Part shown: positions 1 through 10,712 of the stretch, one piece after another | Numbering within the stretch: the stretch's first letter is position 1 | Layout of the letters: each line of letters begins with the position of its first letter | Assembly (NCBI GenBank): GCA_024364805.1 | Contig: CM044488.1 | Span: forward strand, 183,394,101-183,427,882 | Direction of reading: 5' to 3' | DNA length: 33,782 bases | Source of the DNA: Euprymna scolopes | Taxonomy: Eukaryota > Mollusca > Cephalopoda > Sepiida > Sepiolidae | Translations under genes and position numbers: made by a program | Notes under the pieces: model-generated | Told to the model about the DNA's origin: nothing | Databases searched by the model: none | What the model saw: the letters and a program-made list of their open reading frames with translations, nothing else

Positions 1-755
1 GTCATATGTAATATATTGCTGCTAATCATTCTGTAGACGTTCAACATGAATGGAGACCCCACAATATTATTGTAACCCTTTTGTTAAAACTGTAACAGTA
101 TTTATCTAAGTAATCTGATTGATGTAGTGTCAGAATATATCTGATTATTACAGTATATTTCCAATATCCTCGTAGAAGTCTGTGATATATTTCCATTCTA
201 TGGATAACCGGCATGAACCGAAATCCCCACGATATCATAATACCATCTGTAGACAGAACAGATACTACCTTGGATCCAAACCAGAAGACCAAGAAGGTAT
301 ATATTAATTCCATGTACATTCCAAAAACGACATAATTTTTTGTATTTTAATTTACTTTTAAATTACTTCTTATTTATTAAATAGGAGAATAGAAGGTGAT
401 AACATAACTATGGACATTAAATTAGTATATAGATACGCTAATGTAATATTTTTAATATATTATCACATTTCATTCTCCTTTTTAATTGATAGAATCACCC
501 GATTGAATAATTTATAATCTGGAAACCATGACACACACGTACGTACGTTAACGGTACTACGGTATTAATATATCGATGCAAATAACTACACATTGGTCTT
601 TATTATAGAGTGGATGATACTGATATTGCTAACACGTAAACGTTGATGAACTAATCATTTGCATAAAACACCAATGGTTGATATAGCATGTAGATGATAA
701 ACCAAACCAATTTCTGAGGAGAGGCTGAGTGGAGAGTAATAAAATATATCAAATA
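1..755. other. AT-rich intergenic DNA, nothing recognised
   Basis: No coding frame or repeat family is recognised here. The open frames are short and consist of AT-driven residues. The only small pattern is a run of ACGT tetramers around 536-548. I infer ordinary intergenic DNA. Confidence 0.6.
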
Positions 756-829
756 CAGGGTGTCCCCAAATTAATCTCTTATTTTAATACTAATTTATAT
801 TTCAAAATAGTTAATTTTGGGACATCCTG
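756..829. mobile_element. 74-bp mariner-type MITE
   Basis: The segment begins CAGGGTGTCCCCAAATTAA and its other end, read on the minus strand, is CAGGATGTCCCAAAATTAA, so 17 of 19 terminal bases match. Both ends are flanked by TA, the target duplication of Tc1/mariner elements. Only about 36 AT-rich bases lie between the inverted repeats, so it has no coding capacity and must have been moved by a related transposase. The CAGGGTG start resembles the larger mariners at 2501-3402 and 32935-33782, although the inner terminal bases differ. Confidence 0.8.
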
Positions 830-1411
830 TATTTGTTTTTATAGTAATTTTCAGAGAACATCATGCCATCTGCTCTCTTAGAAGGTAGAAGGTTATTTGG
901 TTCTTTCATTTCATTTTTATATTCAATGTCACGCAATGTAAACAGATTTAAAATAGAATCGTTTTTTTTTTTTGGCTTTTGGTTTTTTTTTGGTACTTTC
1001 AAATATTGAATCAACTGAATAGACTGGAAGTTATCAAAACGCAAAAGAAAATTTTGCATAGAAAATGCAAAGAGTTTTTAGAAGAGATGCTGAAATTTAG
1101 TTTTCATCATGCGGAAAACAAAAATGAAGAAAAAACTTCACATTGAACGAATTTTTGCTTTCGCATCTTTTGCTTGAATTAAATGATGAAAATATTTTCA
1201 TTTGAAGAACAAAATAATTCTTTTTAAAGTGGAAACTGATTCATCCAGTGTAAATAGATTTAAAATATTTTTTCTTGTATTTTTATCAATGTCAATTCTA
1301 ATTATGCTGACACACCGGTTCTTGTACGATCAGCAACGCAGAGCCTGTTCATTACATAAATTAGTGATGTTGAAATATTTTTGGTATAGTTATGAGAGTA
1401 TTGTTACAAAA

Positions 1412-1640
1412 AATTGAAAGGTTCTATTTATAGACAGGGGTGATAGGAACAGACCAATCAGATGGAACTGCACTCTACTATCAACCAATCAGAAACCGGA
1501 ATAGCTCCATAAACATATTGAATTTCTTACAATTCAAGAATTTTCTAGATTGATAGTGGCATTTAGTTTGGAACAACATTTCTCTTCTCTTCTAAAACTA
1601 AAATGGGCTTACAACAAAAAGTTACCATTCTGTAAATAAT
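1412..1640 (+). repeat. CCAAT/HSE promoter-like dispersed repeat, copy 1
   Basis: This is one of three diverged copies in the window (others at about 4660-4960 and, inverted, about 8715-9100). It has two CCAAT boxes (1454-1458 and 1485-1489) about 30 bp apart, a shared core around GCTCCATAAA, and AAGAATTTTCTAGA (about 1536-1549), which fits the alternating GAA/TTC pattern of a heat-shock element. It ends near AAACTAAAATGGGCTTACA, matching AAACTAAACATGGCTTACA in the inverted copy. The arrangement resembles an Hsp-type promoter running to a start codon, but the reading frame after ATG closes at once. Homology of the copies is seen. The promoter origin is inferred. Confidence 0.5.
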
Positions 1641-2500
1641 CCTAGTAACCTTGAAAGCTAAGGTCTGGTTACTAATCTGTGACTACAATAAACAGTACTG
1701 GGTCATTCGTTGTGACCTGTGCCGACTAGACATGAGCAATGTCCGATTGGTTTTAGATTTTTCTGTATCTGAAACTCAGTTTGAGATTAAAAATTACTAC
1801 AATTTTGGAAGTTAAAATAAATTGTATACCCTCTGATATGTTCCGGAAAGGCATATATTTGATTGAAACAGCTTACATCAGCCAATCATATTTTTTACAT
1901 GGAGAAACTCGAATGTATTCATAAACATTAAATCAAATTGTGACAATGAATACTGTTCACGTTTCTTTATCATGTACCAGAACTGAAGATCATTTTTTTA
2001 TTCTTTTAACTCTAGTGATAGGATTGATTAGTGAAGAAGGACAACAATAATGTTAACTTCAAATATACTTTATTCATTTTAATTACAGATACTATTAAAA
2101 AAAAAGGATGCAAGTAGGAATTCGTCAATACAGACTTATTCCCCTTTGTTTTGAGCAACAAAACAGCAAAATGTTTTGGAAAAGAGTGGCATACATTTTA
2201 AAAAATGCAAAGATTACACACACACATTATATATATATTTCTTTTAAGCTTGTTTCATTAAATAATATAGATAATTTCTGTCTACATATTTTGGTCCTTA
2301 TCTTTTACTAGTTTTTTTTATGAGTCTTCCTGTTTCTGGCAGGAACTGGCTGATGTGACTGACAGTCGCTTTTTACCAAAGCACTTTCAGATCCATCTTC
2401 AGCAAAGGTTAACTGTAAAGGTATTAGGATATTTATAAAGATAATTTTTTCTCTCAGTAAATTACCTTATCTAACTATCTATCTTTTATTTATATATATA
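1641..2500. other. Intergenic DNA, nothing recognised
   Basis: AT-rich sequence with no recognisable gene or repeat. The short frame at 2108-2311 is low-complexity. A poly-A run near 2096-2105 and a TA-rich tract just before 2500 supply the target site of the next transposon. Confidence 0.5.
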
Positions 2501-3402
2501 CAGGGTGCCCCAAAAGAAGCTGATGGTTAAAAAATTCATAACTTTCTTAATTATTTTGTATTTTTCTTTTATTTTTTCAAATCATCTAGAGTAACGTTTC
2601 CAAGGTCATCATCGAGGATCGGATATTTATTATAGAGTCGCATTTTCGGTTGAATGAGTCAACATCAGAAACTCAAAGAGAATTTTAACAAAACTTCGAC
2701 ACAAGAAATTCCCCTACTCCCAATGCAATAAAAGCTATGGTGGCTTGATTTCATGAGCAAGGGTCTGTATGTAATCTCCCTAAATCTGGTAGACCCCGTA
2801 CGGCCAGAAGTGATAAGAATTCTCAGAGATTAGCAGTGAGTGAGGATCCATCGACGTCAGTAAGAAGTGGGGTCTCTCAAGCAGGACGGTGCAACGGCGC
2901 ATACGGCAAAAGAAATATTAAATCTGCTCCAGGACATATTAAACAACTGAATAATTTCTCATGAGATAAATTGGCCACCCCGCTCGCCAGATCTCACATG
3001 TGCAGATTTCTTCCTTTGGGATTACCTCAAAGAGTGGGTATACTCAAACAAACCAGCCACAATAAATGCCCTGAAAACAATATAGAGGAGGGAATTAGGA
3101 CCATAAGCCCTGAAACATTAAGTGATTTGCTGGACAATGCCCTACAGAGAGCACAAGAGTGAAAATGAAAATGGTGGACATTCGAGTCATACCATTTTTC
3201 ATAACTAAAATTAGGCCTTGTGAAAAACATACCCTAGATTAAGTTGTGTAAATAAAATTAGAATAAGTAGACTATGATATCTTACTATATGTCAAAAGAT
3301 CATGGAAAGGCTCATCTACCTACATATGAAAATTGGTAAGCATAACTTAAATATTGAGGAAGTTCAAATTAAAAGTTCGTCAGTTTCTTTTGGAACACCA
3401 TA
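2501..3402 (+). mobile_element. Internally deleted mariner/Tc1-superfamily transposon
   Basis: The left end CAGGGTGCCCCAAAAGAAGC and the right end (on the minus strand TATGGTGTTCCAAAAGAAAC) are matching inverted repeats, with TA on both sides. Inside, plus-strand frames hold transposase remnants. At about 2713-2860 lies a helix-turn-helix-like piece with FHEQGSVCNLPKSGRPRTAR. At about 2970-3078 lies WPPRSPDLTCADFFLWDYLK, the segment around the third catalytic acidic residue, and at 3086-3162 the tail EEGIRTISPETLSDLLDNAL. The two halves lie in different frames with in-frame stops. The catalytic core that should separate them is missing, so the element is about 0.9 kb against about 1.3 kb or more for intact relatives. 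It cannot make a transposase but might have been mobilised in trans. Confidence 0.85.
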
Positions 3403-3404
3403 TA

Positions 3405-3540
3405 TATATGCCATCCACATACAGTACTGTTTCACAGTTCATCAGTGCGGCTAGACAGGCAACTACCTCAAGCCAGGATTGAAACCCAACCGCCTGTACG
3501 ACAGTCATTGTCTGTGTGTGAAACAGTCTTTACCAAACTA
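3405..3540 (-). mobile_element. tRNA-derived SINE, minus strand
   Basis: Read on the minus strand, GGGTTTCAATCC (3487-3476) fits a Pol III B box. It is followed by CTAGCCGCACTGATGAAC and then a TA/TG-rich tail touching the mariner end at 3402. The same body, CTAGCCATACTGATGAAT, follows the B box of the plus-strand SINE at 26302-26462, so the two are probably one family. The head upstream of the B box is too diverged to assign to a particular tRNA. Confidence 0.6.
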
Positions 3541-4659
3541 TTGTCAATCTTTCGTCTACAGATTTGGAATTTGACAAATAGAGGATTCAAACCCATGGAA
3601 CAAATTTGATTTGGGTTTTAACCGTAAAAATAGCTGCTAAGGGGTCAAATTGAAGAAATTGGAACTTGGCAGACGTAAGTTAACTAAATGAATTACTTTT
3701 ACACATACACAAATATGCATTAAAGTCGGTTAATTTTTAGTTTTGATATGCATCTGTCGTTAGCTGAGATGATAATGAATAATGCTGGAGCACTAATTGT
3801 TTTGGTTTCGACTCTAGATTGTGGCACCAAAGTGATATTTTTTTAAATCACTATTATACATTGGATACACTATAATAATAGAGAATTGACTTTATAATGA
3901 ATACGAAATCTGCATAAATTAAAATATATTTAAGCGTATTTTATGATCATGCAACGCATAATTATTTAATATAACATATAATATAATATATAATCCTTTT
4001 TTAACAAATTCAGACAGCAAAAACAATACAAAGATAAAATTTATTGGTATTGCAAATCCTTGCTGCTTTTTAGAGGAGCACAATTAATAATATCTACGTA
4101 GATTTTAATTTGTAAGAGTGTTGCACCAAGTAATCTTTTTTTGTGACATATTGTATCATGACAGCCAAGAAAATTAAAATAAGCGACGTTTCATGCACGA
4201 TCTATTAACAGCTGGGGTTTCTCTTATATATAGAAATTCTACGTGAAAATTAGTTCCTCATCAACCAATCACCAAGGCCTTGATCATAATAAAGTTTTCC
4301 CCCGTGAATAACTAGAGCAGGTTTGTATTCAGTGTTGGTTTACAATGCACTAGTGATATCGGTTTATAAATATGGAACTTTGCTACATTTCTAAAAATTG
4401 TAAATCGCGGTTGCGGCTATACATCGATATCAAGAATCGGCAGAGTAACTTTTGCTCGTGTTTATATAAAAAAACTATGTTTATTTTTTTCATGTGTATC
4501 TCTTCTGTGAGATTGACACGAAAACCCATGACGCACCCGGCAAAACGATAAGATGTAACGCTATTGGATGTAATGCAATCGGAAATGTTTTGTAAGGCAA
4601 TTATGACAAGACAATCACTTAGACAATTGTTGCAATGCTTTTTATAAATGCGAAGGTAT
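3541..4659. other. Intergenic DNA, nothing recognised
   Basis: AT-rich DNA with no coding signal. A TATATATAGAAATTCTACG stretch near 4231 and a CCAAT box near 4266 are loosely reminiscent of the promoter-like repeat, but the similarity is too weak to call another copy. Confidence 0.45.
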
Positions 4660-4960
4660 GATAAAAGAAAGTTGGAACGTTCTACTTATTGACACTGGCG
4701 ATAGGAAATGACCAATCAAATGAATTCATGTTCTTCTAACAATTAATCAGGAACCAAAATTGCTCCATAAAAATATTGAATCTTTTAGCATTCCTCCACA
4801 TAATTTTTTTTGTGTAAACACGAAAGATCTTTGTTCTTTACCTCCAAAATTTTGGAGTTCGAGACTTATATAGAACATTTCTCACCGAAAACTCTTCATC
4901 ACCAGGACTTGTACAAACCCATCGGAAACGCTTCATAAATTAAACATTTTCAATTCAAAA
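4660..4960 (+). repeat. CCAAT/HSE promoter-like dispersed repeat, copy 2
   Basis: It aligns with copies 1 and 3. It has a GGAACGTTCT heat-shock-type dyad (4674-4683), a CCAAT box at 4712-4716, the shared core ATTGCTCCATAAA, a GTGTAAACACGAAAGATC block shared with copy 3, a TATA-like TTATATAGAA near 4867, and the shared string CACCAGGACTTG followed by CATCGGAAAC. The place where copy 3 has ATGGCTTACA reads ATTTTCAATT, so no start codon survives. CCAAT, TATA and start-site spacing are those of a polymerase II promoter. Whether it is active is unknown. Confidence 0.55.
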
Positions 4961-7191
4961 CACCAATATGATCAAAGTTAAGCACAGTTGAGCCTAAACA
5001 GTACTATAATGGGTGAATAAGCAGACAGCTCTCCAACATACAGTTCCGGTATTCATATATACGAGTACCAGGACTGTATGTGGGAGAGATGTGTACTTCT
5101 ATCAACATTGTTTTCAGTCGTCCGGGACTACTCCTTGCTATTTTAACCAAGCAGTGAAGATTCAGAAGTACGGTTGGGAATGCGCAACGTTTGCTTTACA
5201 ATTGAATCTTCGTACAAGCACCCCTACAGGAGATATCCATTGTCTTTAGAGATTATGGAGAGTCATATATGATTTTAGCCAGAAATTTTAATCCAGAGGG
5301 AAATCTACCTCTCTTTATAGATCTGATGAAATCTATAGATAATTGTCTGTGTTATTTTATTTTATGAAAACGGTGTTAATATTCAACCTGCATCTCTCCT
5401 AATAAGGAACCTCTAACCTTTCAGTTCATCAAAACAACATTTTTCTAACGCAAATAAAAATAGAACTTTTTTTTGCTTTTCTTATAAATTTGTTTTGGAT
5501 GTAGTGACATTTACATGTTCTATTTCTTTTTCATTGCAAAATGCAAAAGCTGATTCAGGTTATTTATACAATCATGCGCGTGAAGGAAATTTGATGCCAT
5601 TTTTAAACTGGCCTACATTAAAGACACTTCAGGTATAATATAACCAATTAAGTTTATTTCGATAAACTTGGAGCGACATTTTTTTTAATTTGTTTCTTTT
5701 ACCTGTTTTCATGAACACTCGATTTTTAATATTTTGATTTGATTTTCTTTTTAAAATTTGCACTTGGTTTCCTATTTACAAGTTGCCAAATAAAAAAATA
5801 TGAAAGTATGAACATTATAAAGTACATTTTATGAAAATCTACTTTAAAATCAAGGCTTCAGGTTTCTGCTGAAAAAAAAAAACATTTTTGTTATTCTTAG
5901 ATCTAAATGTTGGTTAAATATTTAATAAAAATACAAAAATTATTTCCATCGCTTCTTACGCTATAAAGAATGTTTCACGGCTTATTCTGTTTATTTTTTT
6001 TATCTATTTTATTTCTTTTTGGTGGAAAGTTGTTTATTCTTTTTTATTGCATATTCCGCAGGCATTTTTTTAGACTGTCGCCATTTTTTTTTACACTGGA
6101 TTTTTTTTAGTAAAAAAAAAAAAAAAATGGGAAATAGAAATAATTAGATATCTGCTGTTCGGAAAAACAGGAAGTTAAATAAAATAGGTAGACAATAAAA
6201 ATGTCTTTGATGTTTCTAGTCTTTATCTATAGTAAGCTTTAAAAAAGTGTTTAGATCTTTTTACTGACATTGCATATTATCTTGTTTATTAAGTTAGATT
6301 TCAACCCTAAGCTGTGCTTTATTCCCGATTTTAAAAACTACAACCAAAACTAGATTCAACATGAAATAAGTGGGAAATTCTTTAAAAAATGATCCATAAA
6401 TGATTTCCTCTTTATTCTGAGTGAAAAATGGGTGACATAATATTCTTAGAATTCATCTGTTATTAACAGCATTTAGCATTTGTTTGTCATTCAGGGTAAG
6501 ACTTCTTTTTAAAAAATGTTTCACTCAAGCTATTTAAATCGAAAATTATATCGTTTTCAGCTGCTGCAGGATATTATTCATTTAAAAAATTTTCATTTTC
6601 ATAGGGCATGCAATCGTGCACAAAAATGCTCTCAAAATATTTTGGTATAATCATTTATCTAAATATGTTTGATTCTAAGTTTGACAGAGCTTGAAAGTGT
6701 ACAAGGGTAGCTCATTTGAAAATGCATATTCTGTGTCTTAAAAAAGGAAGAAGACAAATCGTTTTTATTTTCCTTTTACTGGTCTGTAAGTTTTTGTATA
6801 TCTACTCAAAATTTAAGATGTAATTAAAAATATTTTTCTTTGTTGGACAGAAGAAGAAAAAAGGTGAATAACAGAAAAAAGTCACTATTACTGTGAACTG
6901 TAGTTTTGAAATACCCCAGATTCGCTCCCATCTCTGCTTATATAAACTTGTGTGTGTGTGTGCTTATACATTTCTATTTATAAGATTTACTCCAAAACTA
7001 ATAAACATATCATTATGAAGTTTGGAACACAGCTGCTAGGCATAAGGGTGGCTAATGTGGTTATAAGTAGTGATCGTTTTAGGCTAAATAAAGGGGTGGA
7101 AGAACTTCTTGAAAATTTAGATGCATCCGATTGTTGCAAAAATTTTAACAATAGATATTAGATACAAATTAAAACATTCCCCAAATTGTAA
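4961..7191. other. AT-rich intergenic DNA
   Basis: This long stretch has poly-A and poly-T runs (for example 5872-5882 and 6113-6127) and no supported gene. The frames at 5013-5249 and 6952-7161 are 78 and 69 codons, match nothing I recognise, and have no convincing splice or promoter context. Confidence 0.5.
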
Positions 7192-7312
7192 TTTCTTGGG
7201 AGTATTTTAATTCTTTTATTTAGTTTCTTCGCAGTATTTTAATGGTCTTTTTGTTTCTCTACAATATTTTTATATGTTTTTAGTTTCTTTGGAGTATTTT
7301 AATGGTCTTTTA
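7192..7312. repeat. Minisatellite, four ~30-bp units
   Basis: Four successive units start with TTTCTT or TTTCTC at about 7192, 7224, 7254 and 7284. Each continues with an AGTATTTTAATGGTCTTTT-like sequence. Units two and four are nearly identical while three is the most diverged, giving an alternating pattern. No coding frame runs through it. Confidence 0.75.
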
Positions 7313-8714
7313 GGATGCATAATATGGGCACACCTTTCCGTTTAAGAATAAAAATATTTCCGATTTGCACAACATTTGCTCTATATTCATTGGACATCAA
7401 TTTCCTTGATTTCAATTTCTTCTTAAGCTTATGCCTTAAATTTTAGACATTTTCTTGAATAAATATGATTTTAGCGATTTTGGTTAAAATTGATACAATG
7501 ATTCCAGACATAGCTTATTATGATTATATCTCGATTTTAATATTCTTAAGAGATATAACAGTTCTACAAAACTCTTCTGTAATTGGGATTCTTACTGATA
7601 TTAATCTATTTGATATATGCATACAGGTTTGCATTATTTATAGTTGAACTATCCATTTTCAGATAGGTTCATAATAAAAAAAGTAATATTTTAACACAAG
7701 AACATATTGGTATGATAAAAATTGTGTCGAAATAGATTACATTACTTGGGTTATGTACTAAGAGAATCTTAATTTTTTTTGAGTAAAAACTGCTCAATTT
7801 TGGAGACTACATTTTTTATAATTTGCATAATGGAAACAAAATTACATAAATATTTTCTCCCAACTGAAAATAGAAAAGAAAACAATGAATAATATTTATG
7901 CTATTTTATAGTGTTCAGTGTTATAAATAAAAGTATATATACTGGTAGATACAATTTTTACACTTACAACTTGCCTTACAGATCTTGCATTACAAGGAAT
8001 GTTATGACTCCGAAGAAAATGTTCAGATGTTAATTGTTGAAATTGAAACAGCAATTATATTACAAAACACACACACACACACACATATGTTTATATATAA
8101 TAATCATAGTAATAGTGTTTATATCCATAGAATAACAAGTAAATAATATAGCTGCAATATCAATCGTAATAAAGGTATTAAATATGTATATACAAGAATA
8201 AATACGAAGGCAGAAAAATAATCACTTTTATACGAGTAATAGAACTATTACGCCAGACCTTGACATGTGTAGTGGCTTCGATTGTTAAATTATGTTGAAT
8301 AAATTCATGTAATAAAAAGGAAGTAATATCTTACGAAACACAGTGTAATGTTGTATCTATGGGGGATCTTTTCGTTTATGAAAAAATCGAATTCGCCTCA
8401 TTAGTTTCCAGATTAGTATTCTTCATTATTCTCCCAACTTCCCTGTTCAAAAGTCCGTGTAATCTTAAGACATATAATTGATTCAGTATTTGTTCAAATA
8501 TCTATGAGCAATATACCTTAAAAAAGTATCGCTATCAAAGTATTTGAGCACACCAGTTTCATCTTATTGCATTTCTTTTGCAAAAGTAAATGTTCATCTA
8601 GTGAATACGTTTTGCTTTTAACTGTGGAACTCAACGATAAAGGATTAAAAAAGAATTGTGCATGAAATTATGGTTCCATAATATTTCTAATAGGTCTCAC
8701 AATTTTTATTATCT
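7313..8714. other. AT-rich intergenic DNA with an (AC)n tract
   Basis: No gene is recognised. A short (AC)n microsatellite lies at about 8066-8084. The 60-codon frame at 7465-7647 is hydrophobic and AT-driven, with nothing to support it. Confidence 0.5.
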
Positions 8715-9100
8715 TTATGATAAAATATAGTTAATGTAACCTCTTTCATTGACCATTATAACTTCCAAACCAAATCTAACTACTGCTACTGAATTAGCTA
8801 CTTTAGAAGTGTAAGCCATGTTTAGTTTCAGAACAGTTTCCGATGGTTCGTTGTTCTACTCAAGTCCTGGGAGGTGACTTGTTTGCAGTAGACAGTTCTC
8901 GAGTTGGAATTCACAGAGCAAAAGATTCTTCCCGTGTTGACACGAAGAAGAAAATATATGCGAATTCGCTACAGAAAGGGTTAATATTTACGGAGCAATT
9001 CTGTTTTCTAATTGGTTGGTAGCAGAACGTGAATTAATTCGATTCTCCAGTTCCTAGCAGCATCGTTTATAAATAGAATCTCCCGACTGTGCGAGATCAT
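8715..9100 (-). pseudogene. Promoter-like repeat copy 3 with possible Hsp70 5' remnant
   Basis: On the minus strand from about 9100, this aligns with the repeats at 1412 and 4660: a CCAAT-type box (9015-9011), the ATTGCTCCGTAAA core, GTGTCAACACGGGAAGAATC, CCCAGGACTTG, CATCGGAAAC, then AAACTAAACATGGCTTACA. The ATG at 8819 opens 34 codons ending at 8715. The peptide contains SVAVVRFG and EVIMVNERGY, which loosely parallel AVGIDLG and VEIIANDQGN near the N terminus of Hsp70, with the segment between them missing. Together with CCAAT boxes and heat-shock-like dyads in the family, this suggests a duplicated, decayed 5' end of an Hsp70-type gene. The repeat is well supported. The Hsp70 identity is tentative and could be chance. 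Confidence 0.4.
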
Positions 9101-9506
9101 ACCTCATTATAGTAAAAAATATTGTAACAGCTACTTATGTAAATTTTTGATGTATGATTCATTATTTGTAATTTTCTTACATTTTTCCCGATTTAGCAGC
9201 TTCTCCTTAGTCATTCATGCAGGTATTTTCCCTTGCATGCTAACATCTACTATCTTGTCACTAATTTCACTTAGAACTTTTCTTAATAAGTTCACCACTT
9301 TGTTCTATTTGAACACAAGTTCTCGTCTTATTGAATTATACTTTTGCATAGAAAATGGTCATTTAGTGCACTGCTTTTAATTATGAAACCAACTAAGAAG
9401 GATTTAAATGAGTCTTATTCGTTGGCCGAAAAGTATAGTTTCATACTCTTTCTATTGGTAATGATTACTTGCATTATGATTAAACAACTGTTTTATTTAT
9501 TTCTGT
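9101..9506. other. Intergenic DNA, nothing recognised
   Basis: AT-rich DNA. The 77-codon frame at 9147-9380 is rich in Phe, Leu and Ser, as expected from T-rich sequence. No motif supports it. Confidence 0.45.
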
Positions 9507-9581
9507 GTTTGCATAGTATGTTATCTTTTATGTTTGCATAGTATGTTATCTTTTAGGTTTGCATAGTATGTTATCTTTTAT
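9507..9581. repeat. Minisatellite, three 25-bp units
   Basis: Three head-to-tail copies of a 25-bp unit containing GCATAGTATGTTATCTTTTA lie at 9507-9531, 9532-9556 and 9557-9581. They are identical except for one base at the end of the second unit, so the expansion is recent. Confidence 0.9.
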
Positions 9582-10665
9582 GCTCGAATCATTGTTCTAC
9601 TTTTTAATTAGCCAATTTACCATGGTAGTAACAATGTTCTCTAATGAGAAGATTAGTATTCAACTTTCAATAGCAAAGACTTCGAATAATGGTACTTGAT
9701 TTAACATTGCTAAACACTCAGCATTAAAGGGTGCCTTCGGGTCGTTCTTGGCTATGGTCGACAATACTTTACTTCAAAATGGCCACAACCCTCAAAATGT
9801 TAACAGAAGTTTAGGTTTATTTGGGAATTTAAGACTGAGGAAAGGTGTCAATTCACTGGCTAATCTTCGTTAGTAGTAATATACAGACAACCCTGAACCT
9901 TCATTGTTTATTTGTCGTTGCTTAATTTGATGATCCTTGTACATTCCTTGTATTACAAATATGGCGAATCAAATAGGAGATTCCAAAATACAGCAACTCT
10001 ATAATAACCCTTACTTCCTTTTAGTTACAACTAAAATGGCAAATCATCTTAAATAAATCGTTTGCAATAGGTTTCAGCATCAAATAAGCAGAAAGTGTTG
10101 ATATAATGTTACGTAGATAAACCAAAACGATTCTGTTTTATACACTTTTAACGTGTATTGTATATTCATTATTGGATTAATAATAATAGTTTTTAATTAT
10201 ATAATTATAACTAGAATAAGCCAAATTGTTTCAAAGAAAAAAAAACCCCAGAAAAATGATTTTATTAATTTGTAAAAAAATCAGACATGTTTTATTCATA
10301 ACTAAAGATATATTAATTGTGAATAAATGATGTAAATAAGTAAAATAACTCCCATCCTTAACATTTAATTGATATTTATAACCGAGCAAAAGATGTGTAT
10401 AAAAACATAACAGAAAAGTTAATAAAAAAAAGGAAAAAAAACTGGGCATTTTTGTCATATTTAATAACTTCCATTCACTTAGGCATTTTTCCCTACATTA
10501 AAGAAATAACATTTTAAAAAAAAAGATTTTTCAGCTATAGACATATTTGATTGGGTTTGATTTTAAAAATGAAAAGGTGTGAATACATTAAACGCTGAAA
10601 TTAATTTAAAAAAATAATTCTTCAAATACTTGAGAAACACGCCCATGAAGAGAAATATGTCAATA

Positions 10666-10712
<47 letters not shown>

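Noticed and set aside
4200-4300. Possible fourth copy of the promoter-like repeat
   Set aside because: It has a TATA-like string and a CCAAT box, but the order and the intervening blocks do not align with the three accepted copies.
1412-4960. Copies 1 and 2 of the promoter-like repeat as the two LTRs of one retrotransposon
   Set aside because: They are in the same orientation about 3.2 kb apart, but they are much too diverged, lack TG...CA ends and target duplications, have no retroelement internal frame between them, and a third inverted copy exists at 8715-9100.
5013-5249. 78-codon plus-strand frame
   Set aside because: It contains no recognised motif, has no splice or promoter support, and its length is within chance for the window.
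7192-9581. Minisatellites considered as a CRISPR array
   Set aside because: Units are directly adjacent without unique spacers, and the genome is eukaryotic.
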